NCBI RefSeq assembly: GCF_019236475.1
Contig: NZ_JAFAIX010000002.1
Span: forward strand, 62,001 to 126,000
Direction of reading: 5' to 3'
Length of the DNA stretch: 64,000 nt
From: Chitinophaga sp.
GTDB lineage: Bacteria > Bacteroidota > Bacteroidia > Chitinophagales > Chitinophagaceae
The position numbers were made by a program, and so were the translations under genes. Shown one piece after another: positions 43,153-51,904 of the stretch. Each line of letters starts with the position of its first letter. Position 1 is the first letter of the stretch. The notes under the pieces are model-generated. The model had not been told where the DNA came from and did not search any database. It worked only from the letters and a program-made list of their open reading frames with translations.

Positions 43153-44142
43153 CTAGTGCTTTATGTTTCTCCACCAATAGCTGATCTTGTTGGCAGTAGG
43201 CAACTGTCCTGTTTCGCCAGGGGTTGGCAGCCATAATGTGACATCCTTTTCAGCGGCCAATTTGATGATGGTTTCTCCAGGTTCATCCCAATCGTGGAAA
43301 GCCAGGTTGAATGTTCCCCAGTGTACGGGAAGCATTACTTTTCCTCCAAGATCAATATGTGCTTTGAGCGCATTGGCTGGTCCCATGTGAATGTCGGGCC
43401 AATGAGGGTCTGAAGCACCTATTTCTAGGATGGTCAGGTCAAACGGACCGAATTGCTCTCCGATTGTCTTAAAGCCTGGGAAATAGCCAGAATCCCCTCC
43501 TATGAAAACCTTACGTTGCTTTCCTTGGAGTACATAGGAAGACCAAAGGGTATTATCCCTTTGAAACCAGCGGCCAGAGAAATGTCGTGCAGGCGTAGAC
43601 GTTAATGTCAAGGTGCCTAGTTGGATGGTTTGTCCCCAGTCGAGTATGGTAATTTTATCGGCCGGAACGCCCCATTTTTCCAGGTGTTTATTTACGCCCA
43701 GTGGACAAATAAACCGTGGCGCTACTTTGGCTAGGTATTTCATCAGGTGTCTGTCTAGATGATCATAGTGATCATGCGACAGTAATACGGCTGTTAGTGG
43801 CGGGAGTTCCTGCGGCAAAACCGGTGAGGGGAAAAAGCGATGCGGCCCCATGAACGGGAATGGCGATGCCCTTTTGGAGAAAACGGGATCTACCAGCAGT
43901 CGGGTTCCCTCTAGTTCTAACAAATAGCTGGAATGGCCCAGCCAGGTAAATTGCAGTTCCTGCGCAGGCTCCTTGGCGAGTGCCTGTTCACTGATGCGAA
44001 AAGGCCCCAGTGGCCCAGGCGGTGTTCGCTTACCTTTATAGGTGAGGAATTTCCAGAGTATAGACGGCATACTCCCCGCGTTCATTGCTGTATGAACCGT
44101 ATTAAAGTATTTGCGCCCGTTGAAATGTGGAGGATAAGCCAA
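43153..44142 (-). CDS. Metallo-beta-lactamase-fold hydrolase (NAPE-PLD/UlaG-like)
   Basis: A 329-residue MBL-fold enzyme. The zinc motif HxHxDH is seen in LLSHDHYDHLD, with further ligands in TPARHFSGR, IGGDSGYFPGF and LPVHWGTFNLAFHDW. The arrangement (WLGHSSYLLELEGTRLLVDPVFSKRASP) fits the NAPE-PLD-like and UlaG-like branch acting on phospholipid or phosphodiester substrates. Its place directly before a PAP2 lipid phosphatase gene makes a membrane-lipid substrate plausible. Confidence 0.87.
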   Translation of the reverse strand: MAYPPHFNGRKYFNTVHTAMNAGSMPSILWKFLTYKGKRTPPGPLGPFRISEQALAKEPAQELQFTWLGHSSYLLELEGTRLLVDPVFSKRASPFPFMGPHRFFPSPVLPQELPPLTAVLLSHDHYDHLDRHLMKYLAKVAPRFICPLGVNKHLEKWGVPADKITILDWGQTIQLGTLTLTSTPARHFSGRWFQRDNTLWSSYVLQGKQRKVFIGGDSGYFPGFKTIGEQFGPFDLTILEIGASDPHWPDIHMGPANALKAHIDLGGKVMLPVHWGTFNLAFHDWDEPGETIIKLAAEKDVTLWLPTPGETGQLPTANKISYWWRNIKH

Positions 44143-44146
44143 AATG

Positions 44147-44590
44147 CTATTTTATTAGTCTGCGGTGATAATTGATTTGCCCCATATGATAACGGAAATG
44201 ACCATATAAATGGGTCACAAACGTACCATAGGTCATCGGTTGATTCATGGGATTATCTTTAAAATCAGTAGCCATGAGTTCATCAGACAAAGTGGGAATA
44301 ACCGTTTGAATGGTTTTCCTGGTATCTTCAATAGCTTCCAGGAGCGCGGCCCTTGGAAGGTCTTTGGCCGCAAATTCGTAAGGCCTGTCACGTTGATAGC
44401 CCGTGTCTCCCAAAACTGCCCCAACAAAATGTCGGATATTACCACAAAGGTGCAGGCACAAATTACCACCAGAATTGGCAATGCCTGGCGCCACTTTCCA
44501 GATGGCAGCTTCCGTTTCATAAAGATTGATCTCTTCTTTCAGCGCATCGATGGCAGTATCAAAAAGAGCGGGTAAAATTTTGTTTAGCAT
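44147..44590 (-). CDS. DinB-family protein
   Basis: A 147-residue four-helix-bundle protein of the DinB/YfiT superfamily. Metal-binding histidines expected in the family appear in CLHLCGNIRHFV and at the C-terminus in HLYGHFRYHMGQINYHRRL. Such proteins include thiol-dependent transferases and many of unknown activity. It ends 4 bases before the metallo-hydrolase start and follows a MarR regulator by 117 bases. Confidence 0.85.
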   Translation of the reverse strand: MLNKILPALFDTAIDALKEEINLYETEAAIWKVAPGIANSGGNLCLHLCGNIRHFVGAVLGDTGYQRDRPYEFAAKDLPRAALLEAIEDTRKTIQTVIPTLSDELMATDFKDNPMNQPMTYGTFVTHLYGHFRYHMGQINYHRRLIK

Positions 44591-44707
44591 ATACTAATTT
44601 TCAGATACACAAAGTACGAATTATCCAGTTATAGAACTCTGGCTAAAAAGTTCCCCCGTTGATTTATACTACCGTAGAAGGCTATACGAATCATCTTAAA
44701 TATAGGC

Positions 44708-45181
44708 TTATCGTTTCAGGTTTCTGCAAAGGGCTTCCAGTGTTTCTTTCACCTTTAAAATATCGTCCTGGTTTACGCCATCTTCTGCCATGGCCACTAC
44801 GCTTAACGCCAGTGGATAAACGGTTTCTTTCAGTTGATGGCCATGAGTAGTTAACCAGACACGTTTCCCTCGGCGATCTTCATCGTCCATGGAGCGCCTT
44901 ACTAGTCCTCGCTTTTCCAGGTTGTCTACTAGTTTGGTGAGACTCGCTTTATCTTTATCAGTTTTATCTGCCAGCTCCTGTTGACGGCAACCATCTTGTT
45001 CTCCCCAGAGGTGACGCAGAATAAAATACATATCCGGGGTGAGGTCAACGCCTTTCTCCATGAATACGGAAAGTAATTTCAACCGAAAGGCAGTATGTGC
45101 GCGTGTAATATGACGGCTGACCGCAAAGCGCAGTACATCCGCTATTTCAGGTTCACTCATTGGTTCATTGGGTTTAATCAC
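44708..45181 (-). CDS. MarR-family transcriptional regulator
   Basis: A 157-residue winged-helix regulator. The HTH and wing are clear: CRQQELADKTDKDKASLTKLVDNLEKRGLVRRSMDDEDRRGKRVWLTTHG, with the DxRxxR wing motif. The N- and C-terminal helices would form the dimer. It heads a minus-strand run (DinB, MBL hydrolase, PAP2) and may regulate it; it is divergent from the K+ channel gene. The ligand is unknown. Confidence 0.93.
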   Translation of the reverse strand: MIKPNEPMSEPEIADVLRFAVSRHITRAHTAFRLKLLSVFMEKGVDLTPDMYFILRHLWGEQDGCRQQELADKTDKDKASLTKLVDNLEKRGLVRRSMDDEDRRGKRVWLTTHGHQLKETVYPLALSVVAMAEDGVNQDDILKVKETLEALCRNLKR

Positions 45182-45287
45182 GAATATTGGTTAACTAAAA
45201 TAACAAATCTAAATTAGCTAAATCTGATTATCACTGATTTTAAACATATATTAGCCGCTGTTTGTTTCATAAAAATAATGCAGGAGG

Positions 45288-46118
45288 ATGACTAACGAAC
45301 CAGTAAAAGCTCGGTCTACACTACAAAAGAAGCTATTCCAAATAATCTTCATGGCAGATACCACTGCCGGAAGGATCTTTGATATCTTCCTATTACTCTT
45401 TATTCTGGGTAGTGTGATCGTCGTAATGATGGAGAGCGTACAAAGGCTCCAGGCCCAATACGGGGATGTTTTCAATGTATTTGAATGGACATTCACCGGC
45501 CTGTTTACCTTAGAATATCTATTACGTATTTGGTGCAGTCCCCAACCTAAAAAATACATATTCAGCTTTTATGGGATTATAGATTTGCTATGTATCATCC
45601 CATCCTACATTGAGTTCCTCGTAGGCGGCGGACACTTCCTTATATCTATACGTATTTTAAGGCTATTGCGGATTTTCAGAATCTTCAAACTTGTGCCCTT
45701 TTTACATGAGAGCCGATTTCTGATCATTGCATTACAACGGAGTCGTCGTAAGATTGCCGTTTTCTTTTTCTTTATCATGCTAATGACCGTCGTACTGGGA
45801 TCTATCATGTACGTGATTGAGTCGGGCCATAATTCAGGATTCACCAGCATCCCGGTGAGTATTTATTGGGCAGTGGTGACACTTACCACCGTAGGCTATG
45901 GAGATATCGCCCCTATAACGCCCATAGGGCAAGCTTTTTCGGCTGTCATCATGATCATGGGCTACGCCATCATAGCCGTACCTACAGGTATCGTGACAGT
46001 GGAAATGAACCGTCTTCGTACATCCACAGACGTTAGTATACGGGAATGTCACAACTGCGGACGCAATATAGCAGATGAAGATGCCATCTTCTGTAAATAC
46101 TGCGGCAGTCATCTCTGA
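45288..46118 (+). CDS. Voltage-gated potassium channel with C-terminal zinc ribbon
   Basis: A 276-residue six-helix channel. S4 has five regularly spaced positive residues (R122, R125, R128, R131, K134), the pore filter is T201-VGYGD-206 and S6 contains IMIMGYAIIAVPTGI. This is a Kv/KvAP-like layout. After S6 the chain ends with a zinc ribbon, C254-HNC257...C269-KYC272, instead of the usual RCK or cyclic-nucleotide domain. An AGGAGG lies directly against the ATG with no spacer, which is odd for a ribosome-binding site. pncB follows 26 bases later on the same strand. Confidence 0.93.
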   Translation: MTNEPVKARSTLQKKLFQIIFMADTTAGRIFDIFLLLFILGSVIVVMMESVQRLQAQYGDVFNVFEWTFTGLFTLEYLLRIWCSPQPKKYIFSFYGIIDLLCIIPSYIEFLVGGGHFLISIRILRLLRIFRIFKLVPFLHESRFLIIALQRSRRKIAVFFFFIMLMTVVLGSIMYVIESGHNSGFTSIPVSIYWAVVTLTTVGYGDIAPITPIGQAFSAVIMIMGYAIIAVPTGIVTVEMNRLRTSTDVSIRECHNCGRNIADEDAIFCKYCGSHL

Positions 46119-46144
46119 TAAGATTTCAAGTTTTAAAATTTACC

Positions 46145-47323
46145 ATGAGCACTGGAAAAATAACCTCCATATTAGACAATGATTTTTACAAATTCACCAT
46201 GCAGCATTGTGTGGTGAAGCTGTTTCCTAAGGCGAGGGCCCGGTATAAATTCATCAACCGTGGCCAACATGCATTTCCTCCGGGATTTGCGGAAGCGCTC
46301 CGCGCTGCTGTCAATGATATGGAACAGTTACAGTTGACCAAGGAGGAGAAACATTACCTGGCAATTACTTGCCCTTACCTGGATCCTACCTACTTGGATT
46401 TTTTACAGGGCTACCGATACAATCCTGATGAAGTACATATATCACAACATGGCGAGGACCTGGAAGTGATAGTAGATGGCTATTGGTACCGGACCATTCT
46501 CTGGGAAGTGCCACTGATGTCGCTCATCTGTGAACTGTATTATGAACTGACCAACCAACAACGGGTGAGTGATGCAGAAGTAATACGCATTACCAGGGAG
46601 AAGATTGAGAATTATGCCCGTATGCAAATAACGATAGCAGACTTTGGCACCCGGCGACGTCATTCCCTGGCGGTTCACCGACTGGTAGTACAAACCCTTC
46701 GCAAGTACGGCGAAGGCTGCTTCATAGGCACCAGCAATGTACACTTAGCCATGCGCAATGGCGTGATTCCAGTAGGTACTCATGCACATGAGTGGTTCAT
46801 GTTTCATGCAGCCAAATATGGCTTTAAAATGGCCAATATGATGGGCCTGGAACATTGGGTACATGTATATCGCGGTGATCTGGGGATTGCCTTATCTGAT
46901 ACCTATACCACGAAAGTATTCTTTGAGCAATTTGATAAGAAGTTTGCTAAACTATTTGATGGCGTACGCCACGACAGCGGTGATCCGAAGGCATTCGCAG
47001 ACGCCACCATCGCGCATTATAAAAGCAAGAATGTAGACCCGCTCAGCAAAACGATTATCTTTTCTGATGGATTGAATTATAATAAGGTAGCGGAGATTGC
47101 GGACTATTGCCGGGGGCGTATAGGGATGTCTTTCGGGATTGGAACAAATTTCACCAATGATGTAGGCCTGGAAGCGCTAAACATAGTGATTAAAATGTAT
47201 GAAGCCCATCCCGAAGATGCTCCGAGATGGACTCCTGTAGTAAAATTATCTGATGTAAGCGGTAAATATACCGGGGATGAAGGCACCATTAAACTGGCAA
47301 AAATCATCCTGGGAATAGATTAA
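46145..47323 (+). CDS. pncB: Nicotinate phosphoribosyltransferase
   Basis: A 392-residue PncB joining nicotinate and PRPP in the NAD salvage (Preiss-Handler) pathway. The N-terminal SILDNDFYKFTMQHCVVKLFP, the IADFGTRRRHSLAVH block, GTSNVHLAMRNGVIPVGTHAHEW and the phosphate-site stretch GVRHDSGDPKAF are all canonical. Length fits the short PncB type. Its stop codon overlaps the convergent metallopeptidase stop. Confidence 0.97.
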   Translation: MSTGKITSILDNDFYKFTMQHCVVKLFPKARARYKFINRGQHAFPPGFAEALRAAVNDMEQLQLTKEEKHYLAITCPYLDPTYLDFLQGYRYNPDEVHISQHGEDLEVIVDGYWYRTILWEVPLMSLICELYYELTNQQRVSDAEVIRITREKIENYARMQITIADFGTRRRHSLAVHRLVVQTLRKYGEGCFIGTSNVHLAMRNGVIPVGTHAHEWFMFHAAKYGFKMANMMGLEHWVHVYRGDLGIALSDTYTTKVFFEQFDKKFAKLFDGVRHDSGDPKAFADATIAHYKSKNVDPLSKTIIFSDGLNYNKVAEIADYCRGRIGMSFGIGTNFTNDVGLEALNIVIKMYEAHPEDAPRWTPVVKLSDVSGKYTGDEGTIKLAKIILGID

Positions 47324-48195
47324 TTCGACGCAGTACCAAGACCAATACCGGTATCTCCCTGGTGGATATCACCTGTTTCATATCCTTTTTTGAACCAGGC
47401 CATACGCTGAGCGGCAGTACCGTGGGTAAAGGCATCCGGTACAATACGACCAGTGGCTGCCTGCTGTAATTTATCATCTCCTACTGCACTAGCGGCATTC
47501 AGACCGGATTGAATATCACCTGATTCCAGGATCTTTTTCATCTGGTCTGCATGATTAGCCCAGAGGCCAGCGAAGAAATCCGCTTGCAACTCCAGCATTA
47601 CAGAGAGTTTATTGTATTCTTTCTCACTCAGTTGGCCGCGCATAGCATCCATTTTACGACTGATACCGAGCAGATTTTGAACATGGTGTCCTACCTCGTG
47701 TGCAATTACATATGCTTTTGCAAAGTCGCCTTGTACACGGAAACGTTCTTCCAGCTCCTGGAAGAAAGCAACGTCCAGGTAAACTTTTTTATCTGCTGGG
47801 CAGTAAAAAGGGCCCATCGCTGATTCCGCAGCACCGCAACCGGAAACAGTGGCATCGGTGAACAGTTTCATTTTAGGTTTCTGATAGGTCATCCCCATTT
47901 TTGCAAACTGGTCTGTCCAGACGTCTTCTGTACTATGCAGTACTTTGGAGGAAAATTGCTCAATGGGAGTACTATTTGCCTTGGTCAACTGCTCAGTAGT
48001 ACCGCCACCTCCTTGATCTGGGCCCTGTACTTGCTGTACGGCCTGCATGACCGTCTGAGGGTCCTGTTTGAGGAAGAGTGCAATCACAAAAATGACGATT
48101 GCGCCAATACCGCCACCAATAATACCGGTACGCCTGCCGCCGCCACCAGACTCCTTCTCGACGTTGTCGCTCATTTGTTCATCGTCTAAACGCAT
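47320..48195 (-). CDS. YpfJ-type neutral zinc metallopeptidase
   Basis: A 291-residue membrane-anchored protein of the putative neutral zinc metallopeptidase family (YpfJ). It has a Gly-rich cytoplasmic start, one transmembrane helix (about 24-42) and the zinc motif H166-EVGH-H171 within AYVIAHEVGHHVQNLLG. The family blocks YCPADKKVYLDVAFFQELEERF, ELQADFFAGLWANH (third ligand Glu candidate) and PDAFTHGTAAQRMAWFKKGYETGD are all intact. Substrates are unknown for the family. Convergent with pncB with a 4-base overlap. Confidence 0.93.
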   Translation of the reverse strand: MRLDDEQMSDNVEKESGGGGRRTGIIGGGIGAIVIFVIALFLKQDPQTVMQAVQQVQGPDQGGGGTTEQLTKANSTPIEQFSSKVLHSTEDVWTDQFAKMGMTYQKPKMKLFTDATVSGCGAAESAMGPFYCPADKKVYLDVAFFQELEERFRVQGDFAKAYVIAHEVGHHVQNLLGISRKMDAMRGQLSEKEYNKLSVMLELQADFFAGLWANHADQMKKILESGDIQSGLNAASAVGDDKLQQAATGRIVPDAFTHGTAAQRMAWFKKGYETGDIHQGDTGIGLGTASN

Positions 48196-48326
48196 AGTTG
48201 TAGTAGGGTTTAATTAGATTGAAATTTTCAGCTCGAAATTACATTTTTGCCGGTGAATTCCCCGCAGTTCACCGAGAATTCAATTTTACTGACCGATCGG
48301 CCATTGGCGAAGCTTTCCCTTGAAGA

Positions 48327-48334
48327 TACTTTTG
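48327..48334 (+). promoter_or_regulatory. -7 box of the ABC exporter operon
   Basis: TACTTTTG (TAnnTTTG) lies 21 bases before the ATG at 48356 and supports that start over an in-frame ATG at 48320. Confidence 0.5.
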
Positions 48335-48355
48335 TATTATCAAAATCGTTCAGCC

Positions 48356-49129
48356 ATGTCACAGATACTTTATACCTCAGGATTAAAGAAATCCTACAGC
48401 AATGGAAAGGAATCCATTCCCGCCGTCAACGGTGTGAACCTGGAAGTTTTTAGCGGAGAAATATTCGGCTTCCTAGGCCCTAATGGAGCCGGTAAAACCA
48501 CTACCCTGCGCATGCTCACTACCTTATTACAACCCGATGCCGGAGAAGTGGTGATCTGCTCATACGATCTATATAAACAACCGGAAAAGATTCGGGCAGT
48601 AATTGGCTATGTTAGTCAAAGTGGTGGTGCAGACAAAGACGCTACCGCCTGGGAAGACCTTATCTTACAAGCCCGGCTCTATGGCATGCCTAAACGAGCC
48701 GCTGCCGCCAGGGCCAGCGAACTCCTGGAAGCATTAGGCCTGGAAGACATCGCGGATCGAAGACCAGCCACGTATTCCGGTGGACAAAAACGCCGACTGG
48801 ATATTGCCATTGGCATGATTAACAAACCTAAAATCCTATTCCTGGATGAACCTACCACTGGCCTGGACCCACATAGCCGGGAACAGCTCTGGGACGAAGT
48901 CCGCAAACTGCGGGATCTTGGAACAACCATCTTCCTAACTACCCATTATATGGAAGAAGCAGATGCTTTGTCGGACCGCATCGCCATTATGGATCAGGGG
49001 CAAATCATTCTTACAGGAACTCCGGCCTCCTTGAAAGAAGCAATTAGTAGTAGTGATACACAAGCCTCTTTGAACGATGTCTTCCTACATCATACCGGCC
49101 GTTTGAGTAAAAACGCCCAACTCGCCTAA
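48356..49129 (+). CDS. ABC exporter ATP-binding subunit (DrrA-like)
   Basis: A 257-residue ATPase. Walker A is GPNGAGKTTT (41-50), the signature is YSGGQKRRLDIA, Walker B is ILFLDEPTTGLDP and the switch His is in FLTTHYMEEAD. The C-terminal NDVFLHHTGR is usual in the drug/Nod-factor exporter group. The short start at 48356 fits the family better than 48320, which lies upstream of the -7 box. It is followed by its permease after 34 bases. Confidence 0.93.
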   Translation: MSQILYTSGLKKSYSNGKESIPAVNGVNLEVFSGEIFGFLGPNGAGKTTTLRMLTTLLQPDAGEVVICSYDLYKQPEKIRAVIGYVSQSGGADKDATAWEDLILQARLYGMPKRAAAARASELLEALGLEDIADRRPATYSGGQKRRLDIAIGMINKPKILFLDEPTTGLDPHSREQLWDEVRKLRDLGTTIFLTTHYMEEADALSDRIAIMDQGQIILTGTPASLKEAISSSDTQASLNDVFLHHTGRLSKNAQLA

Positions 49130-49163
49130 TACCCTTATTTACATTACCTGAAACACCTTATAT

Positions 49164-49925
49164 ATGAACTTTCTAACCACCCTTCAACTCTTTTATACCA
49201 GGAAAATAAAAGAAGCCCTGCGTAATCCCGCCTTTGTCATGATGACATTGAGCATTCCTTTATTGTATTTACTGCTCTTCGCACCGCTGCTCAAAAATTT
49301 CACCGGCATGTCGGAATTCGGTAATACGAATGTGTTGAATTTTTTCATGCCGGGTATGATAATGGTGCTTGCTGTTTTTGGGGGATTGTTTGTTGGATTT
49401 GGGATGATAGATGAAATCCGACAAGGGGTGATAGAGCGTTTCCGTGTAACCCCTACCAGTCGCCTTGCACTCTTATTTGGCGCGGTACTGCGGGATATCA
49501 CTTCCGTTTTGGCGCAGGCGATCATTATTATTGCAGCAGCTATTCCTTTTGGCCTAAAAGTCAATATTGGAGGACTGTTGCTAATATTCCTGTTGGCCGC
49601 TATGCTGACGGCCATCTTTGCTTCCTTTTCCTATGCACTCGGACTTATATTTAAAAGTGAAGATGCACTGGCGCCAATAACACAGGGAATATCCATGCCG
49701 ATAACGCTCCTGGCGGGATTTCTGTTGCCTATGAGTTTGGCCCCAGGCTGGTTACAAACAGCAGCCCATTTCAACCCAGTGTATTATGCCATCGAGGCAG
49801 CCAGAACACTGATGAGTGATCATATTGATACGCTGGTAGTGCTGAGAGCATTCGCCGTTCTGACGCCACTGCTGGCAATTGTTTCCTGGTGGGCAGTACG
49901 GAAATTTAAAACCGTTATCAGTTGA
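49164..49925 (+). CDS. ABC-2 type permease (DrrB-like)
   Basis: A 253-residue ABC-2 membrane subunit with six helices. The family block DEIRQGVIERFRVTPTSRLALLFGAVLRD lies between helices 2 and 3, and PITLLAGFLLPMSLAPGWLQTAAHFNPVYYAIEAAR precedes the last helix. It pairs with the upstream ATPase as a drug, antibiotic or lipid exporter; the substrate is unknown. Confidence 0.93.
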   Translation: MNFLTTLQLFYTRKIKEALRNPAFVMMTLSIPLLYLLLFAPLLKNFTGMSEFGNTNVLNFFMPGMIMVLAVFGGLFVGFGMIDEIRQGVIERFRVTPTSRLALLFGAVLRDITSVLAQAIIIIAAAIPFGLKVNIGGLLLIFLLAAMLTAIFASFSYALGLIFKSEDALAPITQGISMPITLLAGFLLPMSLAPGWLQTAAHFNPVYYAIEAARTLMSDHIDTLVVLRAFAVLTPLLAIVSWWAVRKFKTVIS

Positions 49926-50010
49926 TCTGGAAGTTTTTTTGATATGGAGAATAGGTTGGATTGTAGTAAATTACGAATACCAGAACAATCCATTTCAAAA
50001 AAACGGTATT

Positions 50011-51021
50011 ATGAAAGTACAGCAGATCCTGCTTGCAGCAAGACCCAAAGGCTTACCCACGTCAGCAACCTTTAAAACAGTAACGGTAGACCTGCCGGAG
50101 CTACAGCAGAATGAAGTTTTGATCAAACCAGTTTACTACTCAGTAGATCCTTACATGCGGGGAAGAATGAATGATGCAAAATCTTACATTCCTCCCTTTG
50201 AAGTAGGCAAACCCATTGAAAGCGGTGGTATTGCCACCGTAGCAGAAAGTCGGGATAGCAATTTCCAACCCGGTGATCTCGTTATGCTGACAGCCGCCAG
50301 ACCTTTGCTCCCTTGGTCTACTGCATTGATTTATCCCGCGTCTTCCTTAAAAAAAATCGATGAAAATATACCTCCCAGCTATTACCTTGGTATCTTGGGA
50401 ATGCCCGGACTGGCCGCTTATTTCGGATTGCTGGACATCGGCAAACCAAAGTCCGGCGAAACATTGGTCATCTCCGGCGCCGCAGGAGCGGTAGGTATCG
50501 TAGCCGGACAAATAGGTAAAATTTATGGATGCCGCGTGGTAGGAATTGCAGGTGGTGCAGAGAAAGTAAAGATGCTGACCGACAAATTCAATTTTGATGC
50601 AGCGATTGATTATAAAGGCAATCAAGATATCAAAGCATCTGTTGCCGCCATCTGTCCTAACGGTGTAGATATTTATTTCGATAACGTAGGTGGAGAAATT
50701 TCGGACGGCGTAATGGCGCACTTGAATAATTTTGCCCGTGTCATTTTATGTGGTCAGATATCCTTATACAACAGTACGGAAATTCCTATGGGACCAAGAC
50801 CTCAACCCATTATGATAACCAGAAGCGTATTAATGCAAGGTTTTGTGATAGGCAACTATGCCTCCCGATTTGCAGAAGGATTTAAAGCCTTGGTAGAATG
50901 GGTAAAAGCAGGAAAGTTAAAGTACACCGAAACCACGATGGAAGGATTTGATAAACTGCCAGAGGCTTTCCTGGGGCTCTTCGCAGGCAAGAACAGCGGA
51001 AAATTGATTGTCAAGGTGTAG
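50011..51021 (+). CDS. NADP-dependent oxidoreductase (prostaglandin/leukotriene reductase-like MDR)
   Basis: A 336-residue zinc-independent MDR enzyme of the CurA/PTGR branch that reduces the double bond of enones. Blocks: KPVYYSVDPYMRGRMNDAKSY, ILGMPGLAAYFGLLDIGKPKSGETLVISGAAGAVGIVAGQIGKIYG and IDYKGNQDI...GVDIYFDNVGGEI. I start at ATG 50011; the frame is open into the permease gene but the extension is not homologous. It is a stand-alone detoxification enzyme candidate. Confidence 0.92.
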   Translation: MKVQQILLAARPKGLPTSATFKTVTVDLPELQQNEVLIKPVYYSVDPYMRGRMNDAKSYIPPFEVGKPIESGGIATVAESRDSNFQPGDLVMLTAARPLLPWSTALIYPASSLKKIDENIPPSYYLGILGMPGLAAYFGLLDIGKPKSGETLVISGAAGAVGIVAGQIGKIYGCRVVGIAGGAEKVKMLTDKFNFDAAIDYKGNQDIKASVAAICPNGVDIYFDNVGGEISDGVMAHLNNFARVILCGQISLYNSTEIPMGPRPQPIMITRSVLMQGFVIGNYASRFAEGFKALVEWVKAGKLKYTETTMEGFDKLPEAFLGLFAGKNSGKLIVKV

Positions 51022-51058
51022 TAGTCGGAATTTGCAGTGAGATTACGTATTTTTAGGC

Positions 51059-51889
51059 ATGACAAAGCCGGTTATACATACACGCATCAAAAAAGTATTG
51101 GACAGTGGTATACTGGATACAGATGATATACTGGCCACTGAAGAACCACTAGAAATAAAACTGATTTTCGGGCCGACCCATAACCGCCGGCAGCAGAACA
51201 TCACCGTTACCATGCGCACGCCTGGCAATGATGAGGATCTGGCTGCCGGCTTCCTTTTTTCTGAAGGTATTATCAGTAGTTATGACGCCATCTCCCAGGT
51301 AAAGGCTAGTGAATCTAGAGATGGTAGTGTGATGACCGTTTCCCTGAAAGAAAATGTGATCCCCCGCCTCAGTAGTAATAACCGCAACTTCGCCGCTACG
51401 GCCTCTTGTGGGGTTTGTGGAAAATCAGACCTCGCCGATATTCATACAGGCGTTTCCGTTGCTAACGGTAACGCACATATCAGTAGCGCCACCGTACTAC
51501 AATTACCCCAAACATTACGTATGCAGCAGTCCCTCTTTGAAAGTACCGGCGGCATACATGCTGCCGCGTTATTTGACCAGCAGGGAAAGTTATTAATACT
51601 CCAGGAAGATATTGGCCGTCACAATGCAGTGGATAAAATCATAGGCGCCGCTTTGCGCCAAGGGCTATTCCCATTGGAACAGCAACTGTTATTACTGAGT
51701 GGCCGCGCAGGATTTGAACTGATACAAAAAGCCGCTATGGCAGGTATTACTATCATTGCAGCCGTAGGAGCCCCTTCCAGTATGGCTGTACAGATGGCAG
51801 CAGCATGGAATATCACCCTGATAGGATTTCTAAGAGAGGGTAAATTTAATATTTACAGCGGAGCTCAAAGGGTTGTCTTATCTTCATAA
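51059..51889 (+). CDS. fdhD: Formate dehydrogenase accessory sulfurtransferase FdhD
   Basis: A 276-residue FdhD, which moves sulfur from IscS to the molybdenum cofactor of formate-dehydrogenase-type enzymes. The sulfur-carrying loop is C117-GVC120 in ATASCGVCGKSD; other conserved parts are MRTPGNDEDLAAGFLFSEG, STGGIHAAALFD and EDIGRHNAVDKIIGAAL. It directly precedes an FdhF/YdeP-type oxidoreductase gene (15-base gap), its expected client. Confidence 0.95.
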   Translation: MTKPVIHTRIKKVLDSGILDTDDILATEEPLEIKLIFGPTHNRRQQNITVTMRTPGNDEDLAAGFLFSEGIISSYDAISQVKASESRDGSVMTVSLKENVIPRLSSNNRNFAATASCGVCGKSDLADIHTGVSVANGNAHISSATVLQLPQTLRMQQSLFESTGGIHAAALFDQQGKLLILQEDIGRHNAVDKIIGAALRQGLFPLEQQLLLLSGRAGFELIQKAAMAGITIIAAVGAPSSMAVQMAAAWNITLIGFLREGKFNIYSGAQRVVLSS

Positions 51890-51904
51890 CTTAATATTTC
51901 GAGT

